Of a DNA stretch of 64,000 nucleotides, positions 46,983 through 56,530 are shown piece by piece. Numbering within the stretch: the first letter of the stretch is position 1; each line of letters opens with the position of its first letter. The notes below the pieces were generated by a model. That model worked only from the letters and a program-made list of their open reading frames with translations, did not search any database and was not told where the DNA came from. Both the position numbers and the translations under genes were made by a program. The DNA is from Bryopsis sp. KO-2023 (lineage: Eukaryota; Chlorophyta; Ulvophyceae; Bryopsidales; Bryopsidaceae), in assembly GCA_030272585.1 (NCBI GenBank), contig BSYQ01000002.1:5022001-5086000 (forward strand), read 5' to 3'.

Positions 46983-47394
46983 CAGACATGGGCTGAGACC
47001 CCTGTGCACAGGACAGAACAGAACAGACTGTCTGTTCTGTGCACAGGGTCGGACCTGTGCTGCACAGGTGCACAGACCTGTACAGCACAGCACAGACAGG
47101 GTCTGTGCAAAGTCTGTGCAGGTCTGTGCACAGTCTGTGCAGTTTCTGTGTAGACTCTGTGCACAGTCTGTGCAGATTCTGTGCAGACTCTGTGCACAGT
47201 CTGTGCTGTGCTGTGCAGTCTGTGCACCTGTGCAGCACAGGTCCGACCTGTGCACAGAACAGACAGTCTGTTCTGTTCTAGCCTGTGGAATTTCGAAAAA
47301 CAGGACAGGACAGCACAGGGTGCACAGAACCCGCACAGAACCCTGTTCTGTGCGATGCACAGGACAGGGGTCTGTCCTGTGCAGCCCATGACTG
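46983..47394. mobile_element. hAT-like miniature element with TGTGCACAG arrays, copy 1
   Basis: A 412-bp element with 13-bp terminal inverted repeats (CAGACATGGGCTG at the left, inverse of CAGTCATGGGCTG at the right; 12 of 13 match) and a perfect 8-bp target duplication TTGTCACT (46975-46982 and 47395-47402). The interior is built from TGTGCA and CTGTGC motifs: an inner inverted repeat of about 60 bp (around AGACTGTCTGTTCTGTGC) and a central array of TCTGTGCAG units about 10-14 bp apart. It has no gene; the long overlapping frames on both strands arise from the repeats. CAG ends and an 8-bp duplication point to hAT. Sister of the element at 54310-54698. Confidence 0.92.
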
Positions 47395-47402
47395 TTGTCA
47401 CT

Positions 47403-47829
47403 ATATTGACAAACTCTTGGCCGTAGTCATGAATTAGCTCTTCGTAAGCCCGGATCGTTAGGAAAGTGAAAAAAAATCATGTTGGAATTCATTATTGTGT
47501 GGAGTAAGAGTGTTGGAGTTTTAAAGTGATATATAGGTTTTTTGGCTATGGTGATCCAAGAGCTAGAAAGTGCTAGGTTAATATGACATGCTATATGCGA
47601 ACGGGCAACTTGATGAGCATTTGTAGCTGGACGTTATGTCTAATCATCCTAGTGGTGCGGTAGTTGATTGGTTGACGCTGAACAAATTGAAATCTTTATT
47701 GATACGGTTGAACATGCAGAACGAGTTTTTTGGGGGGCACCTGAATAGTGTTGCTTGGAAAAGATGTGAAGTTTGTTGTTGAAAACTCCGCGCAAAAAGC
47801 GGACGACTAGGGCTACGATCGTAGAAAAG
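47403..47829. other. Gene-free stretch between two mobile elements
   Basis: A T6-G6 junction near 47726; nothing else recognised. Confidence 0.5.
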
Positions 47830-47964
47830 AAATGAGATTTATGAAGTAAATGGCTTTACTGCCCACCTGTCACCAAGATAGGGTGGTGGGTGGGAAGATC
47901 TTGGTTACAGGAGATTAGTAGAGTACTATTTAAGTACTCTGTGGTAGTTCACCATCCTTTTTTC
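47830..47964 (+). repeat. Split direct repeat A1
   Basis: 135 bp; matches A2 at all but two positions. Contains GAGTACTATTTAAGTACTC, a near-palindrome that may include the promoter (TATTTAAG). Confidence 0.95.
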
Positions 47965-48033
47965 CGTTTGTATCGGCCTCCAGTGGTTATCTATCGTCGC
48001 TCTGAAAGCGACTGTTTTGGCAGTGTGTTTGGA

Positions 48034-48798
48034 ATGTCCGACGCGTTTGCGGACCTAGTTCGAGAAGTTCAAGTTCTCAAGGACCAAGTGCGAAAGACTC
48101 CCAAAAAAGAAGATCCCCTTCTTACAGCGTTCATAGCGCTCGTGGGCAGGGATAAAGTCGGAATCAGGGACCTCTTGTCAGGTTCCCCCGAAGAACTTCC
48201 AGTTTTTTCGCGAAACCCAGTACCACGCCCGATTGGACAACAGGAGTTTGGGTCGTGGTTTCCAGTGCAAGAAACCTTGCGCGGCTCGGCAGTGGCGGCG
48301 GCTTTGGGAACCCAGTCCGGGTATTTTAAAGAATATCAGAGTTGGGCCCCTGTTGTGTCCTATCTTTACGATTTGGGAACGTCGCTGGTTGGGTTATCGC
48401 TTTGCAACGACACGGAGAGAAGTGTTCGGAAGGCGCTGTTCCCTTACGCAGTCGGGTTGGCGCGAGTGATTGAGTTGGCGTGTGACACTCTTGCTGTTCA
48501 TCGAGTAAACGCCAAATTTAAAGACTCCTCTTTACCAGGAGCGTGGCGGTTTGTTCAAGAAAGTATCCAGCTTGCAGGCGAGGATACAGAATATTTTGGA
48601 TCGAAAGCTTCAACTGCATTAGAAGCATTGCGAAAGGAACATTTGAAGCAGACACAGAAGCAGTTGGCTCAGGGACGAGCAGCTGAATTTTCGCAAGGAT
48701 TTTCACGTGGTCGTGGAAGAGGTCGAGGTCGTGGCCGCGGTGGAAACGTTGGGGGACGCAATGGACCCGTTCCAGCACCAGAGGAAAACGGGAATTGA
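48034..48798 (+). CDS. gag: Gag-like protein of the DIRS-type element (ORF1)
   Basis: The frame is open from 47890, but the ATG at 48034 is preferred because it starts a helical segment (FADLVREVQVLKDQVRK) and leaves the repeat outside; this gives 254 residues. The centre is mixed alpha-helical, and the last 35 residues hold an Arg-Gly box (GRGRGRGRGRGG) likely to bind RNA. In DIRS-type elements ORF1 precedes the RT gene and is thought to package the RNA. No zinc knuckle is present. It ends with TGA, and the RT frame opens 68 bp later in another frame. The gene is intact, unlike the RT. Confidence 0.8.
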   Translation: MSDAFADLVREVQVLKDQVRKTPKKEDPLLTAFIALVGRDKVGIRDLLSGSPEELPVFSRNPVPRPIGQQEFGSWFPVQETLRGSAVAAALGTQSGYFKEYQSWAPVVSYLYDLGTSLVGLSLCNDTERSVRKALFPYAVGLARVIELACDTLAVHRVNAKFKDSSLPGAWRFVQESIQLAGEDTEYFGSKASTALEALRKEHLKQTQKQLAQGRAAEFSQGFSRGRGRGRGRGRGGNVGGRNGPVPAPEENGN

Positions 48799-48866
48799 CG
48801 TTCAGGAGTGGTGTGGTGTGAGATCGTTTACAAGCACAGCGCAGCAGGAGACTTCTTTTGTGATAG

Positions 48867-50882
48867 CGCCGGAGTTTTGTGAGAATGAGGTGCGCATTTA
48901 ATTTTGTGGCCGTGCGGCGGTCGATTGGTAATTGGCGCCGAATTGGTGCCTCAAAAACTGTGTTAAAGTGGATTTCGAAAGGAGTTTCAGTGGGGTTGCA
49001 TTCGACAGTATTACCATTTGATCGTGGTGTGGCGAATCTTGAGGATCGTGATAAAGATTTTTGGAACCCCTTAAAGGAAGATTATATCGCACGGGGTGCA
49101 ATTCGGGAGGTTTCAGGCAAAAGGCGGTTTGTGAATAGAGCCTTTTTAGTCCCGAAAACACAAAAGGGTAATAGGGTTGGCACCAGGCCTATAGTGGATT
49201 TAAGGCCGTTGAATCGATGGTGTTCGCCCATACCCACGCGATATGATACATTAGCTTCGATCAGACGGGGGTTACGAAGTAATGATTTTCTATTGAAATT
49301 GGATATCAAAGATGCGTATCACCATTTGGAGGTAGAGGGGTCAGCCCAAAAATATTTTCGGTTTGGATTTAACAACCAGTTTTTTTAATGTCAGGCTTTA
49401 CCCTTCGGGTGGTCTAGAAGTCCGGGAGTTTTTAATGCTTTCATGTCACCTTTTATTATGTTTTTGCGAGATGTTCGTGCGGTGGCACCGAAGTTGCAAT
49501 TTGGGCATAGTAATGATATATTGGTACAATGGTGGAAATTGGGGGCTCAATTACGAGTATTTCAATATTTGGATGATTTTCTGATTGCACACCAGTCAAA
49601 AGAAGTTTTGGAAAAAGTTGCTGTTTTGTTACCCAAGGTATGTCGGGCCTGGTTTAGCTTTGAAAGTTTCGAAATGTGTGTGGCGACCACAGTCGTGCGT
49701 CCAGCATTTGGGCTTTTATATTGATACCGCTCGTTCCTTGTTTTTATTGCCTCCATATAGAGCGGCCATGGTAATGCAACAGGCAAGGAGGTTTTGGTTT
49801 ATTTGGTGAAGAACAAGAGAAGGATACCGGCGCGAGCTTTAGCTCGTTTTTGTGGGATCGCGATTGCGACGTCGGCGGCGGTGGCTCCAACAGCGTTGTT
49901 TTGTCGGGAGCTACATGTGTGTCTAAGAGGGATGAAAACGTGGTCAACGCGGATCCAGATCAGTCGACAAGCTTGGAAAGACATGGAGTGGTGGGCTCGT
50001 TTGTCGGAGGTTTATAGATCTCGCGCTCTTCTCCAACCGGTCGCGACGGCGGTAGTAGCGACAGATGCCTCGTTGAGCGGCCGGGGTGGGCATTTGATTC
50101 AGCCCCAGATGATGTTGGCACGGGGATTTTGGAATCGAGCCGAAAAGCGTTGCCACATTTCTTTCCTGGAATTGCGAGCGGTAAGAAGGGTTCTCGAGAC
50201 ATTTGCGAAACAGTTGCGGGAGAAGGAAATTATATTAAAAACAGACAGTATGACAGTGTTTTGGATTCTCCAACGGCAATGCTCACGGACGGGACCCCTA
50301 CTCGAGGAGTACCGGAAATTGTGGGTGTACATGGATTTGTTGAGAATGACGCTGCAACCCGTTTGGTTGCCGTCAGAAGAAAACGAGATAGCGGATGCAA
50401 TGTCTAGGCGCAATCCGCGCGAAGAGTTTGCAATCAACCCAAGAGTATTCCATCAAATCGAGATGCAGTTCGGACAATGCACCGTGGATCGTTTTGCAGC
50501 GATATCGAACCGAAAAGTGGAAAGATTTAATGCAAGGAACGGCGACCTTTATGCAGAGCAAATCGATGCATTTGCGCAGGAGTGGAGGAACGAAGTAAAC
50601 TATGTTTGTCCACCTCTTCACCTACTGGAGCGTGTCGTTCAATTTTTGCACCTCCCGAGAAATTATGGGCGTTTGAATGTGATCGTAGCAGTGCCGGCAT
50701 GGAGGACGCGCCAATGGTATTGGACGCTGAGGGCGATATCTTCGCAGGTGTGGGTTATTCCGCAGGTGATCGATTGTCCGATTCTGATTCCGGATGCGTG
50801 GGGTGGTCAGCTACCATATGGTTGGCACAATTGGACTTGGGAAGCAATCCAGATCAAGCCGTGGCTCTTGCAAAGGCCATAG
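48867..50882 (+). pseudogene. Reverse transcriptase-RNase H polyprotein, damaged in the RT part
   Basis: RT motifs in order: RAFLVPKTQKGN, TRPIVDLRPLN, LLKLDIKDAYHHL (first Asp), ALPFGWSRSPGVFN, then QYLDDFLIAHQ (YLDD at 49566-49577). RNase H follows with VATDASLSGRGG (Asp), FLELRAV (Glu), LKTDSMTVFWIL (Asp) and ENEIADAMSR (Asp), so all four acidic residues remain. After it comes the conserved DIRS tail (DAFAQEWRNEVNYVCPP). Damage: an in-frame TAA at 49386-49388 exactly before CQALPFG, where a Gln would fit (CAA to TAA is one change). There is also a +1 shift near 49640 and a compensating shift near 49790. From 49794 the frame is open for 362 codons. A TAG at 48864 bounds the frame on the left. 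It copies the RNA and removes the RNA strand. Confidence 0.88.
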
Positions 50883-51910
50883 AGAGATGGGCGGAAACGC
50901 TTGGGAGTTTGCAGTTGGATGAATTATCGTGGGATGTGCGACGACGCATTCGGCGGAAAATATCGAGTTCTATTAAAAAGATGTCCTTTCGATCGTTGGT
51001 CCAGAAATTGGTAAAGTTTTTTCAGTATTGTGCGGCGGAAGCCTTGCACCCTGTAGTGGCGACGTCCAGCGTAATCTACGGTTACGTGGATTTTTTGCAA
51101 GAACAGGGTCGCGTTAATCCTCGAACCGCGCCTCAATATATTTCGGCGGTTTCGAGTCTGCATCAGTTGGTCGGTTTGTCCGGCTACTCAGCCCATGATG
51201 CGGTGACGGCTCGCTTGGTGCGGCAATGGAAGTTGGCTGTTCCTTCGGCAGACCATGTGGATCAAGTGGTGGCGCTACCGGCGGACGAGGTTGTTGCTGC
51301 GGCTGAGGAATGGGTCATCGGAGGGCCATCATCGCGGCTTCGGGACTTGCTGTTGGTCGTCGTCAATTTTCTATTTTTTAATCGTGGAGATACAGCCGTC
51401 CATACGCGAATGGGAGATTTTTGGTGGAATGACAATGGGACCGTTCTTTGGTTTCGCGAACGGGCATTTAAAGGAAAACTGGCGCTGCAGCATGAAAGGC
51501 GCGTGCGACAATACCCCTGCAAATGGTCGGTGCTCAATATTTTATTTTCGGAGTATACGAGGCATCTCGAGGGTGAATGGGAGAGTGTTGTACCTCCCAC
51601 GTTTTGGTCCTTGCCTTTGGATCCTCAGGGCGAAAAAGGTTCGCGTGGATATGAGTTGCGCGTTCGAAGGTGGATAGCGTCTCGCCCGAATTTGAATTCG
51701 AGTTTTTCGCCACACTCGGTCAGGAGAGGTGGTGCGTCTGCGGCATTTGCGGTTGGAGTGGATTTGCTACGAATCCGGCTTTGGGGTAATTGGGCTGTCA
51801 ACAGCGCGGCAGTTTTTCGTTACATTGATCTTTCCATGGCTTCGACAGAAGCTTCAACTTTGTTGTTTTCAGCATTCTGTCGAGGGAATTTAGTTTTGGC
51901 AAATTATTAA
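50699..51910 (+). CDS. Tyrosine recombinase (integrase) of the DIRS-type element
   Basis: The frame is open from 50582; the ATG at 50699 is chosen as start because sequence before it overlaps RNase H tail coding, giving 403 residues. The C-terminal catalytic domain shows Arg in FFNRGDTAVH, then HSVRRGGASAA (His-x-x-Arg) and GNWAVNSAAVFRYID with the nucleophilic Tyr, the set required by tyrosine recombinases. The N-terminal half is helical and likely binds DNA (SFRSLVQKLVKFFQYC). It joins the circular DNA copy to the genome by cutting and rejoining at a short identical core, here perhaps AAA. The gene overlaps the RNase H frame by about 180 bp and its stop lies inside repeat B1. It is intact. 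Confidence 0.92.
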   Translation: MEDAPMVLDAEGDIFAGVGYSAGDRLSDSDSGCVGWSATIWLAQLDLGSNPDQAVALAKAIERWAETLGSLQLDELSWDVRRRIRRKISSSIKKMSFRSLVQKLVKFFQYCAAEALHPVVATSSVIYGYVDFLQEQGRVNPRTAPQYISAVSSLHQLVGLSGYSAHDAVTARLVRQWKLAVPSADHVDQVVALPADEVVAAAEEWVIGGPSSRLRDLLLVVVNFLFFNRGDTAVHTRMGDFWWNDNGTVLWFRERAFKGKLALQHERRVRQYPCKWSVLNILFSEYTRHLEGEWESVVPPTFWSLPLDPQGEKGSRGYELRVRRWIASRPNLNSSFSPHSVRRGGASAAFAVGVDLLRIRLWGNWAVNSAAVFRYIDLSMASTEASTLLFSAFCRGNLVLANY

Positions 51911-51968
51911 ATAGGACGATATGTAATGTGATTTCAGTATCTCAAGTGAAAGATTTTTGGGAAGTAAA
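51897..51968 (+). repeat. Split direct repeat B1
   Basis: 72 bp, 70 alike with B2. It begins within the last codons of the recombinase and overlaps A2 by AAA. Confidence 0.93.
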
Positions 51969-52100
51969 TGAGATTTATGAAGTAAATGGATTTACTGCCC
52001 ACCTGTCACCAAGATAGGGTGGTGGGTGGGAAGATCTTGGTTACAGGAGATTAGTAGAGTACTATTTAAGTACTTTGTGGTAGTTCACCATCCTTTTTTC
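51966..52100 (+). repeat. Split direct repeat A2
   Basis: 135 bp copy of A1, joined directly to B1; differs at two positions (C/A near its start, C/T in TTAAGTACT). Confidence 0.95.
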
Positions 52101-52257
52101 TTTGTTATGTCGTGGCCAATGGTTTGTTGCTGACTGGCTGGACACGAACATGTAACCCGGGTCTTAAGTTTGGGTATTAGGGGTACAGTTTTGTTTTGAT
52201 CAAAGGACTAAAAGAAGGTGCACAGGGCACCGTTTGAGAAGCACATCTGGAGGATTA

Positions 52258-52329
52258 TGGCAAATTATTAAATAGGACGATATGTAATATGATTTCAGTA
52301 TCTCAAGTGAAAGGTTTTTGGGAAGTAAA
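52258..52329 (+). repeat. Split direct repeat B2 (right end of the element)
   Basis: 72-bp copy of B1, ends GAAGTAAA before unique sequence CTACGAG. The 157 bp between A2 and B2 (52101-52257) hold no gene. Confidence 0.93.
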
Positions 52330-54301
52330 CTACGAGATGGATTGAGTCAGTTGAATCCACGTGCTTTGCGAACACAAACGTTGATGCTTTCGTATGGTCG
52401 TGAGGCTAATGCATTAAGGCAAATGTGCGATAGTTGGCACAATGAACTGTCCAGCGTTTTTGTCTTCTTGAAACTCACTTTCCATAACACTAGGGGAAAC
52501 TACTTATTTTTTGTTCTTTTTTCCTGTCAGTTTCTTTGAAGCCCATGATTGAAATGAAGACCAAGGAGCAAAACTAGCGGAAGACCGGGTGTTGTGAAGG
52601 AGGGGCCCTCAGCTGAGGGTCTCGATCAATCCCCGTTGTCCCTAGCTTTAGGTCGCTTGAATCATGTTCGAACTCGAATGTTAGGGATTAGGTCACTCTC
52701 ACACGAGGCTTCATTGCAATTCTTGGTAAGGCGAGACAGTAGAGAAAAAGACACCAGAACTAAATGTTTTAAGAGTTAGAAACTACGAGTCGTAGAGAAG
52801 ACAATTGCCTATTTTGATCCCTGGCCGTACCCCATCACTCTAGTAACGACGAGAGGACTCCCAAGATTTATCAACTATTTTGAGAACCGATACATGAAAC
52901 AAAGACAAAAATCATCAAAAACTTGCAATTGATGCGGTTGAGATTCGAAAGAATTCCGTTGTCTTTCGAAAGCTAACTCAGCGAGGGCCAAACATTGCTC
53001 ATGATGCGCGTTGGTCCAGAAAATATGAAATGCTTGAGCACTACGAGAGAATCCAAAATTTCTACCATGCCTTGCTAAACAAATGAGGGAGTCGGTAAAC
53101 TCGACATCTTAAACTTCGGGAAAGCATTTTATGGGGCCCGTGTTCCCTTGAAGGGATCATTACTAGCCTTTGAACCCCCGAACAATAATTTGTTTTCCAA
53201 CAGAAAAGACCAACAACAAAAGAACTTACCAGAGGCTGAATGCGATAATATTTTGGCGGCATACAACGTAAGTACTTCTCTTAGCAACATGACGCATGTT
53301 TCTCACGATGTGGGTTCTTTTATCAAGTGTTTTAAGATCCTAAAACCAACCTCTCGTGTCAAGGAATCCGGTCATGTGTTGTTTAGGTTCACCGAACGAT
53401 TGTGAGAGACGTCGGGAGACTCTAGAACTCTGGTGGAAACGTAAGAGAACCACTTCAAGAAACGTTTGCATCTTGTGAGAGCTCTAAAAGCCCTTGTATT
53501 TATCCGAATGAATGATTGCCCTCTTGAAAGCAAAAGAACACTTAAAGAAAATGGAAACGCCATAAGAAGTTTCCAAGGGTGCACTAGTGCACGGGTGGTA
53601 AGCATTCTCTTACATTTTAATACTATATTCCACAAATGATTGGAGTGATGAATGTAAATATATATATTTAGCTATGGTCCAAATATAAAGACACGGCATA
53701 GTTATCACAGTAGCCCTATTCTTGCAAGCGAAGTTATTTTCGTGTTTTCCACTCTTTGGGGAAATACCTTAAGAAGAACATTTGAGCTATCGAAACGTAT
53801 GTCAACCTAGGTGGATCATTGTTTAGACGCCAAGGAATACTACTAGGGACGACATCCTTGCTTTAGAGATACGTTTTGACTCAAACCTAAGAGATTCTTT
53901 GGGTTAGTTTATTCGAAAAAATTGAAAAGATATATTTGGGTTGAGATTGCAGGTGGTACTCTTTTTGACGTTAAAACGGAAAAGGATGCAATACAAGAAC
54001 CACCTATGCTAGTGCCGTTTGTGGTGCAAATCGATGTTCAGAGGTACACTTCCGAAAAAGATGCTCCAACAAAAAAAGCAAGCGATTGATAATATTTCCT
54101 TTAGATTGGATTTTTACAATGTCTTACCTTGAGAGGAGTACAAGCAAATAATTTGCGCTGCATTTAGATCTGGTGTTAGTAAAGCTATCGACAAAATCAC
54201 TCCCTTGAAGACAGAAAATCAAACAACTTTATTGTTGAAAAAGTGAAAGTGCATTCATATGATGCTCGCAGAGCCACACTTAAAGGAAACCAAGCTAGGA
54301 A
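52330..54301. other. Gene-free stretch
   Basis: Between the DIRS-type element and the second hAT-like element. Short open frames only (for example 53148-53405 plus, 53372-53635 minus); nothing recognised. Confidence 0.45.
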
Positions 54302-54309
54302 GTTATAGG

Positions 54310-54698
54310 CAGACATGGGCTGAGACCCCTGTGCACAGGACAGGACAGAACAGGACAGGACAGACCAGACCGTCTGTTCTGTGCACAGGGTCAGACCTGT
54401 GCTGCACAGGCGCACAGACCTGTACAGCACAGCACAGACAAGGTCCGTGCATTGTCTGTGCATTGTCTGTGCAGATTCTGTGCAGTTTCTGTGCAGTTCC
54501 TGTGCAATTCTGTGCAGTTTCTGTGCAGAGTCTGTGCAGTTTTGTGCTGTGCTGTGCAATCTGTGCAGCATAGGTCCGACCTGTGCACAGAACAGACAGT
54601 CTGTCCTGTTCTAGCCTGTGGAATTTCGCAAAACAGGACAAGACAGCATAGGGTGCACAGAACCCGTACAGAACCCTGTCCTGTTCAGCCCATGACTG
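54310..54698. mobile_element. hAT-like miniature element with TGTGCACAG arrays, copy 2
   Basis: A 389-bp sister of the element at 46983-47394, in the same orientation, with the same ends (CAGACATGGGCTG and inverse of CAGTCATGGGCTG) and a perfect 8-bp target duplication GTTATAGG (54302-54309 and 54699-54706). Outer parts of the two copies align closely; the central array differs in unit number and order, as expected for slippage or recombination between units. No gene. Confidence 0.92.
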
Positions 54699-54778
54699 GT
54701 TATAGGGTTGAAGATACATTTCATGATTGAGGAATGCACCACAAAAATCTTTCCCTAAAGGCCAGCAATGTAGTGAAT

Positions 54779-55117
54779 CGCCTGATTCAGAGCCTGCTGG
54801 GCCCTGAATCAGGAGATCTGACTGTAGGTTGGCGAGCTGGCAGCTCAGCAGGTGTCCCTGCTGAACTGGCAGCTCAGAACATTCTGTGATCTGACCTGAT
54901 ACAGTGAAGGGTTCACTGTGTCAGCTCAGTAGTTGTCTGATCCGGGGATCAGGTCTTGTCAGAGGTGCTGCAGCAGGGTATTTGGGCAGCGCCTCTAGGG
55001 TATTGGTACACTTGGTTTTAACCTAGCTTTAACCTTGTTTGGAGTGCTTTGCACCTTGGTCTCTCTTTGTTTCACCTTCAGCTTGGCTGGCAGACTTGCA
55101 GAGTCGCAGCCGTTGCA
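54779..55117 (+). mobile_element. Solo LTR
   Basis: A 339-bp block beginning TGTAGTGAATCGCC and ending CCGTTGCA, flanked by the 5-bp duplication AGCAA (54774-54778 and 55118-55122). TG...CA ends and a 5-bp duplication are the marks of an LTR left after recombination between two LTRs. Its start and the block CTGGCAGACTTGCAGAGTCG are shared with the LTR at 12298-12813, so both belong to related families. Internal inverted motifs (CAGCTCAGCAGG, GCTGAACTGG) repeat. Confidence 0.72.
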
Positions 55118-55122
55118 AGCAA

Positions 55123-55761
55123 GGTCTTTCTCTCTTTGCAAGAAATCACACCTTGATTGATGTTTGTAATTGTATCGAAAACATGAATATGCATGGAAGT
55201 TTGGCAGGATCGAAAATATCAGGAACTAAAAGGAAAAGACTGACCTGACCAAAGAGATTCCGGGTGGGATAGGGAATGGTGATTTGAATAAAAAGACTCG
55301 TTAAAGATATATCTTTAGGAGTGAAAGACCGGCTACGAATTAATTGCATTGGTTGGCGTTGGGAGTCCTTTAAATATGTGGTGGTGTTAAAGATTGCTAA
55401 GAAGTACTATCAAAAGGGGAAAAGAAACCTAGATACAAAGGGAAAGCTGAGAGCAAAGTTTTGTACCAATGGTGAAAACCTCCTTCGCGACACCGAGAAA
55501 GCTCCCTCACTTCCAAAGTAACCTTGTGGAACGACCTAGTAGCAAGGCGAGCTTCACCCTTTAAAAAATACTGTCTTCTCAAGAAACTGGGTCCGCGGAT
55601 TCGCAAGTAATTATGTTTATAGTCTCCAATGGTTTCCTCGATGACTGACTTGATGGATGGACTCTTAACAGTTTTTATTTAGCTCCCGCACTGCGACGTT
55701 GCAATAAAGGTCCTCCACCCCTCTTCGCAAGAATTTTGTAACAGTTTTATAATCAACACTG
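55123..55761. other. Gene-free stretch
   Basis: Short plus frames (55321-55521) rich in Lys; nothing recognised. Confidence 0.4.
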
Positions 55762-56120
55762 TTGACCCAGGGGTCAGTTGCGGTGGCGGTTTTAGCCATG
55801 CGTACGGAAGTGAACGAATGCTTGGGCCCGAAGAGGAAAGTGAATTGGAGTTCCTTCAAAGATTTTTCCAGATTTTTCTCAACCGTAGAAAGTGTCCAAG
55901 AAGCTTGTGAAGCGGCAGCCTGTTTTAATTCAATAAATCAAACCTTTCGAGGAGATATCGATGGATTACAAACAACCGTGCAAGCACAAACGGACAAAAT
56001 CAATTCGTTATCCGGGGAGCTGGAGCAAAAAGTAATATAAGTCGGCGGGCCATAGAGGTCGAAGAAGGAGAGAAGGCAATGGAACTATTGGTCTCGCATT
56101 TTCTAGAAAGCCAAAGTTCT
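55762..56120 (+). pseudogene. Coiled-coil protein fragment
   Basis: A plus frame to the TAA at 56038 contains FKDFSRFFSTVESVQEACEA, then DGLQTTVQAQTDKINSLSGEL, a regular heptad-like helix. A one-base shift at about 56035 would let it continue as RRAIEVEEGEKAMELLVSHF to a stop near 56120. The first ATG is at 55798. No family is recognised. It lies directly upstream of another coding fragment on the same strand (56171), so both may be pieces of one gene. Confidence 0.4.
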
Positions 56121-56170
56121 TAAACCGTTTCTTCTTCTTCTCTTACTTTCACGCAAACGTCCTTCGCGCC

Positions 56171-56530
56171 ATGGGCAACGACGTTACTCGGGAAGACCCT
56201 CTCGACGAAAAGACCCTCCTCGCGCTGGAGATCCACCGCCTCAAGACTCTCCTCCACGAACAAAAGAGGAGCCTCGCCCGCAGCGTCATCCAATAATGGA
56301 CGAGGACTAAGAAGAAAAGGTCCTGGAGACCGACTTCGAGCACCTAGCGTTTACAGGGTTGTACGAGCTGTTAGACAAGATGCATCGTCGGCAAGACGCT
56401 TGCAAGATCAATCCATACAAGACGAAACCAATTGAGGATCATCGAAGTTGGCGGAGAGGGGTAATGCACAAAAAGACAAAGGTCCTAAAAGGTACGAAAC
56501 GACACAAGAGTCTTAATTCTATACATAAAT
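56171..56530 (+). pseudogene. GC3-rich helical ORF continuing past a frameshift
   Basis: ATG at 56171 begins 41 codons with strongly G/C third positions (NDVTREDPLDEKTLLALEIH, then RLKTLLHEQKRSLARSVIQ) to a TAA. One base later another ATG (56299) continues in a new frame with an early TAA and then good coding text (EEKVLETDFEHLAFTGLYEL, LDKMHRRQDACKINPYK) to a stop near 56530. One frameshift and one stop separate it from a single ORF of about 120 residues. Unrecognised; perhaps the end of the coiled-coil gene upstream. Confidence 0.4.

Larger units (their letters stand above)
47830..52329 (+). mobile_element. DIRS-type (PAT/Kangaroo-like) tyrosine-recombinase retrotransposon
   Basis: A 4500-bp element with split direct repeats in the order A1, genes, B1, A2, B2. 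A copies are 135 bp (133 alike) and B copies 72 bp (70 alike). B1 and A2 overlap by AAA, and the outer ends are AAA on both sides, as expected if a circle whose B-A joint carries one AAA recombined with a genomic AAA. Genes: Gag-like (48034-48798), RT-RNase H (48867-50882) and tyrosine recombinase (50699-51910). There is no integrase of the DDE type and no LTR or target duplication. The arrangement is that of PAT, Kangaroo and Ngaro elements. Near-identical repeats indicate a recent insertion, but RT is damaged. Confidence 0.92.

Noticed and set aside
46914-47426. Long overlapping open frames on both strands, rich in Cys, Thr, Asp and Gln
   Set aside because: They are by-products of the TGTGCACAG arrays inside a miniature transposon; all frames stay open because the motif lacks stops.
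49386-49388. TAA as a reassigned Gln codon (ciliate-type code)
   Set aside because: TAA ends the recombinase and other plausible frames, and neighbouring lesions in the same gene favour decay.
54197-54730. Same type of long Cys/His-rich frames
   Set aside because: Repeat-derived frames inside the second hAT-like element.
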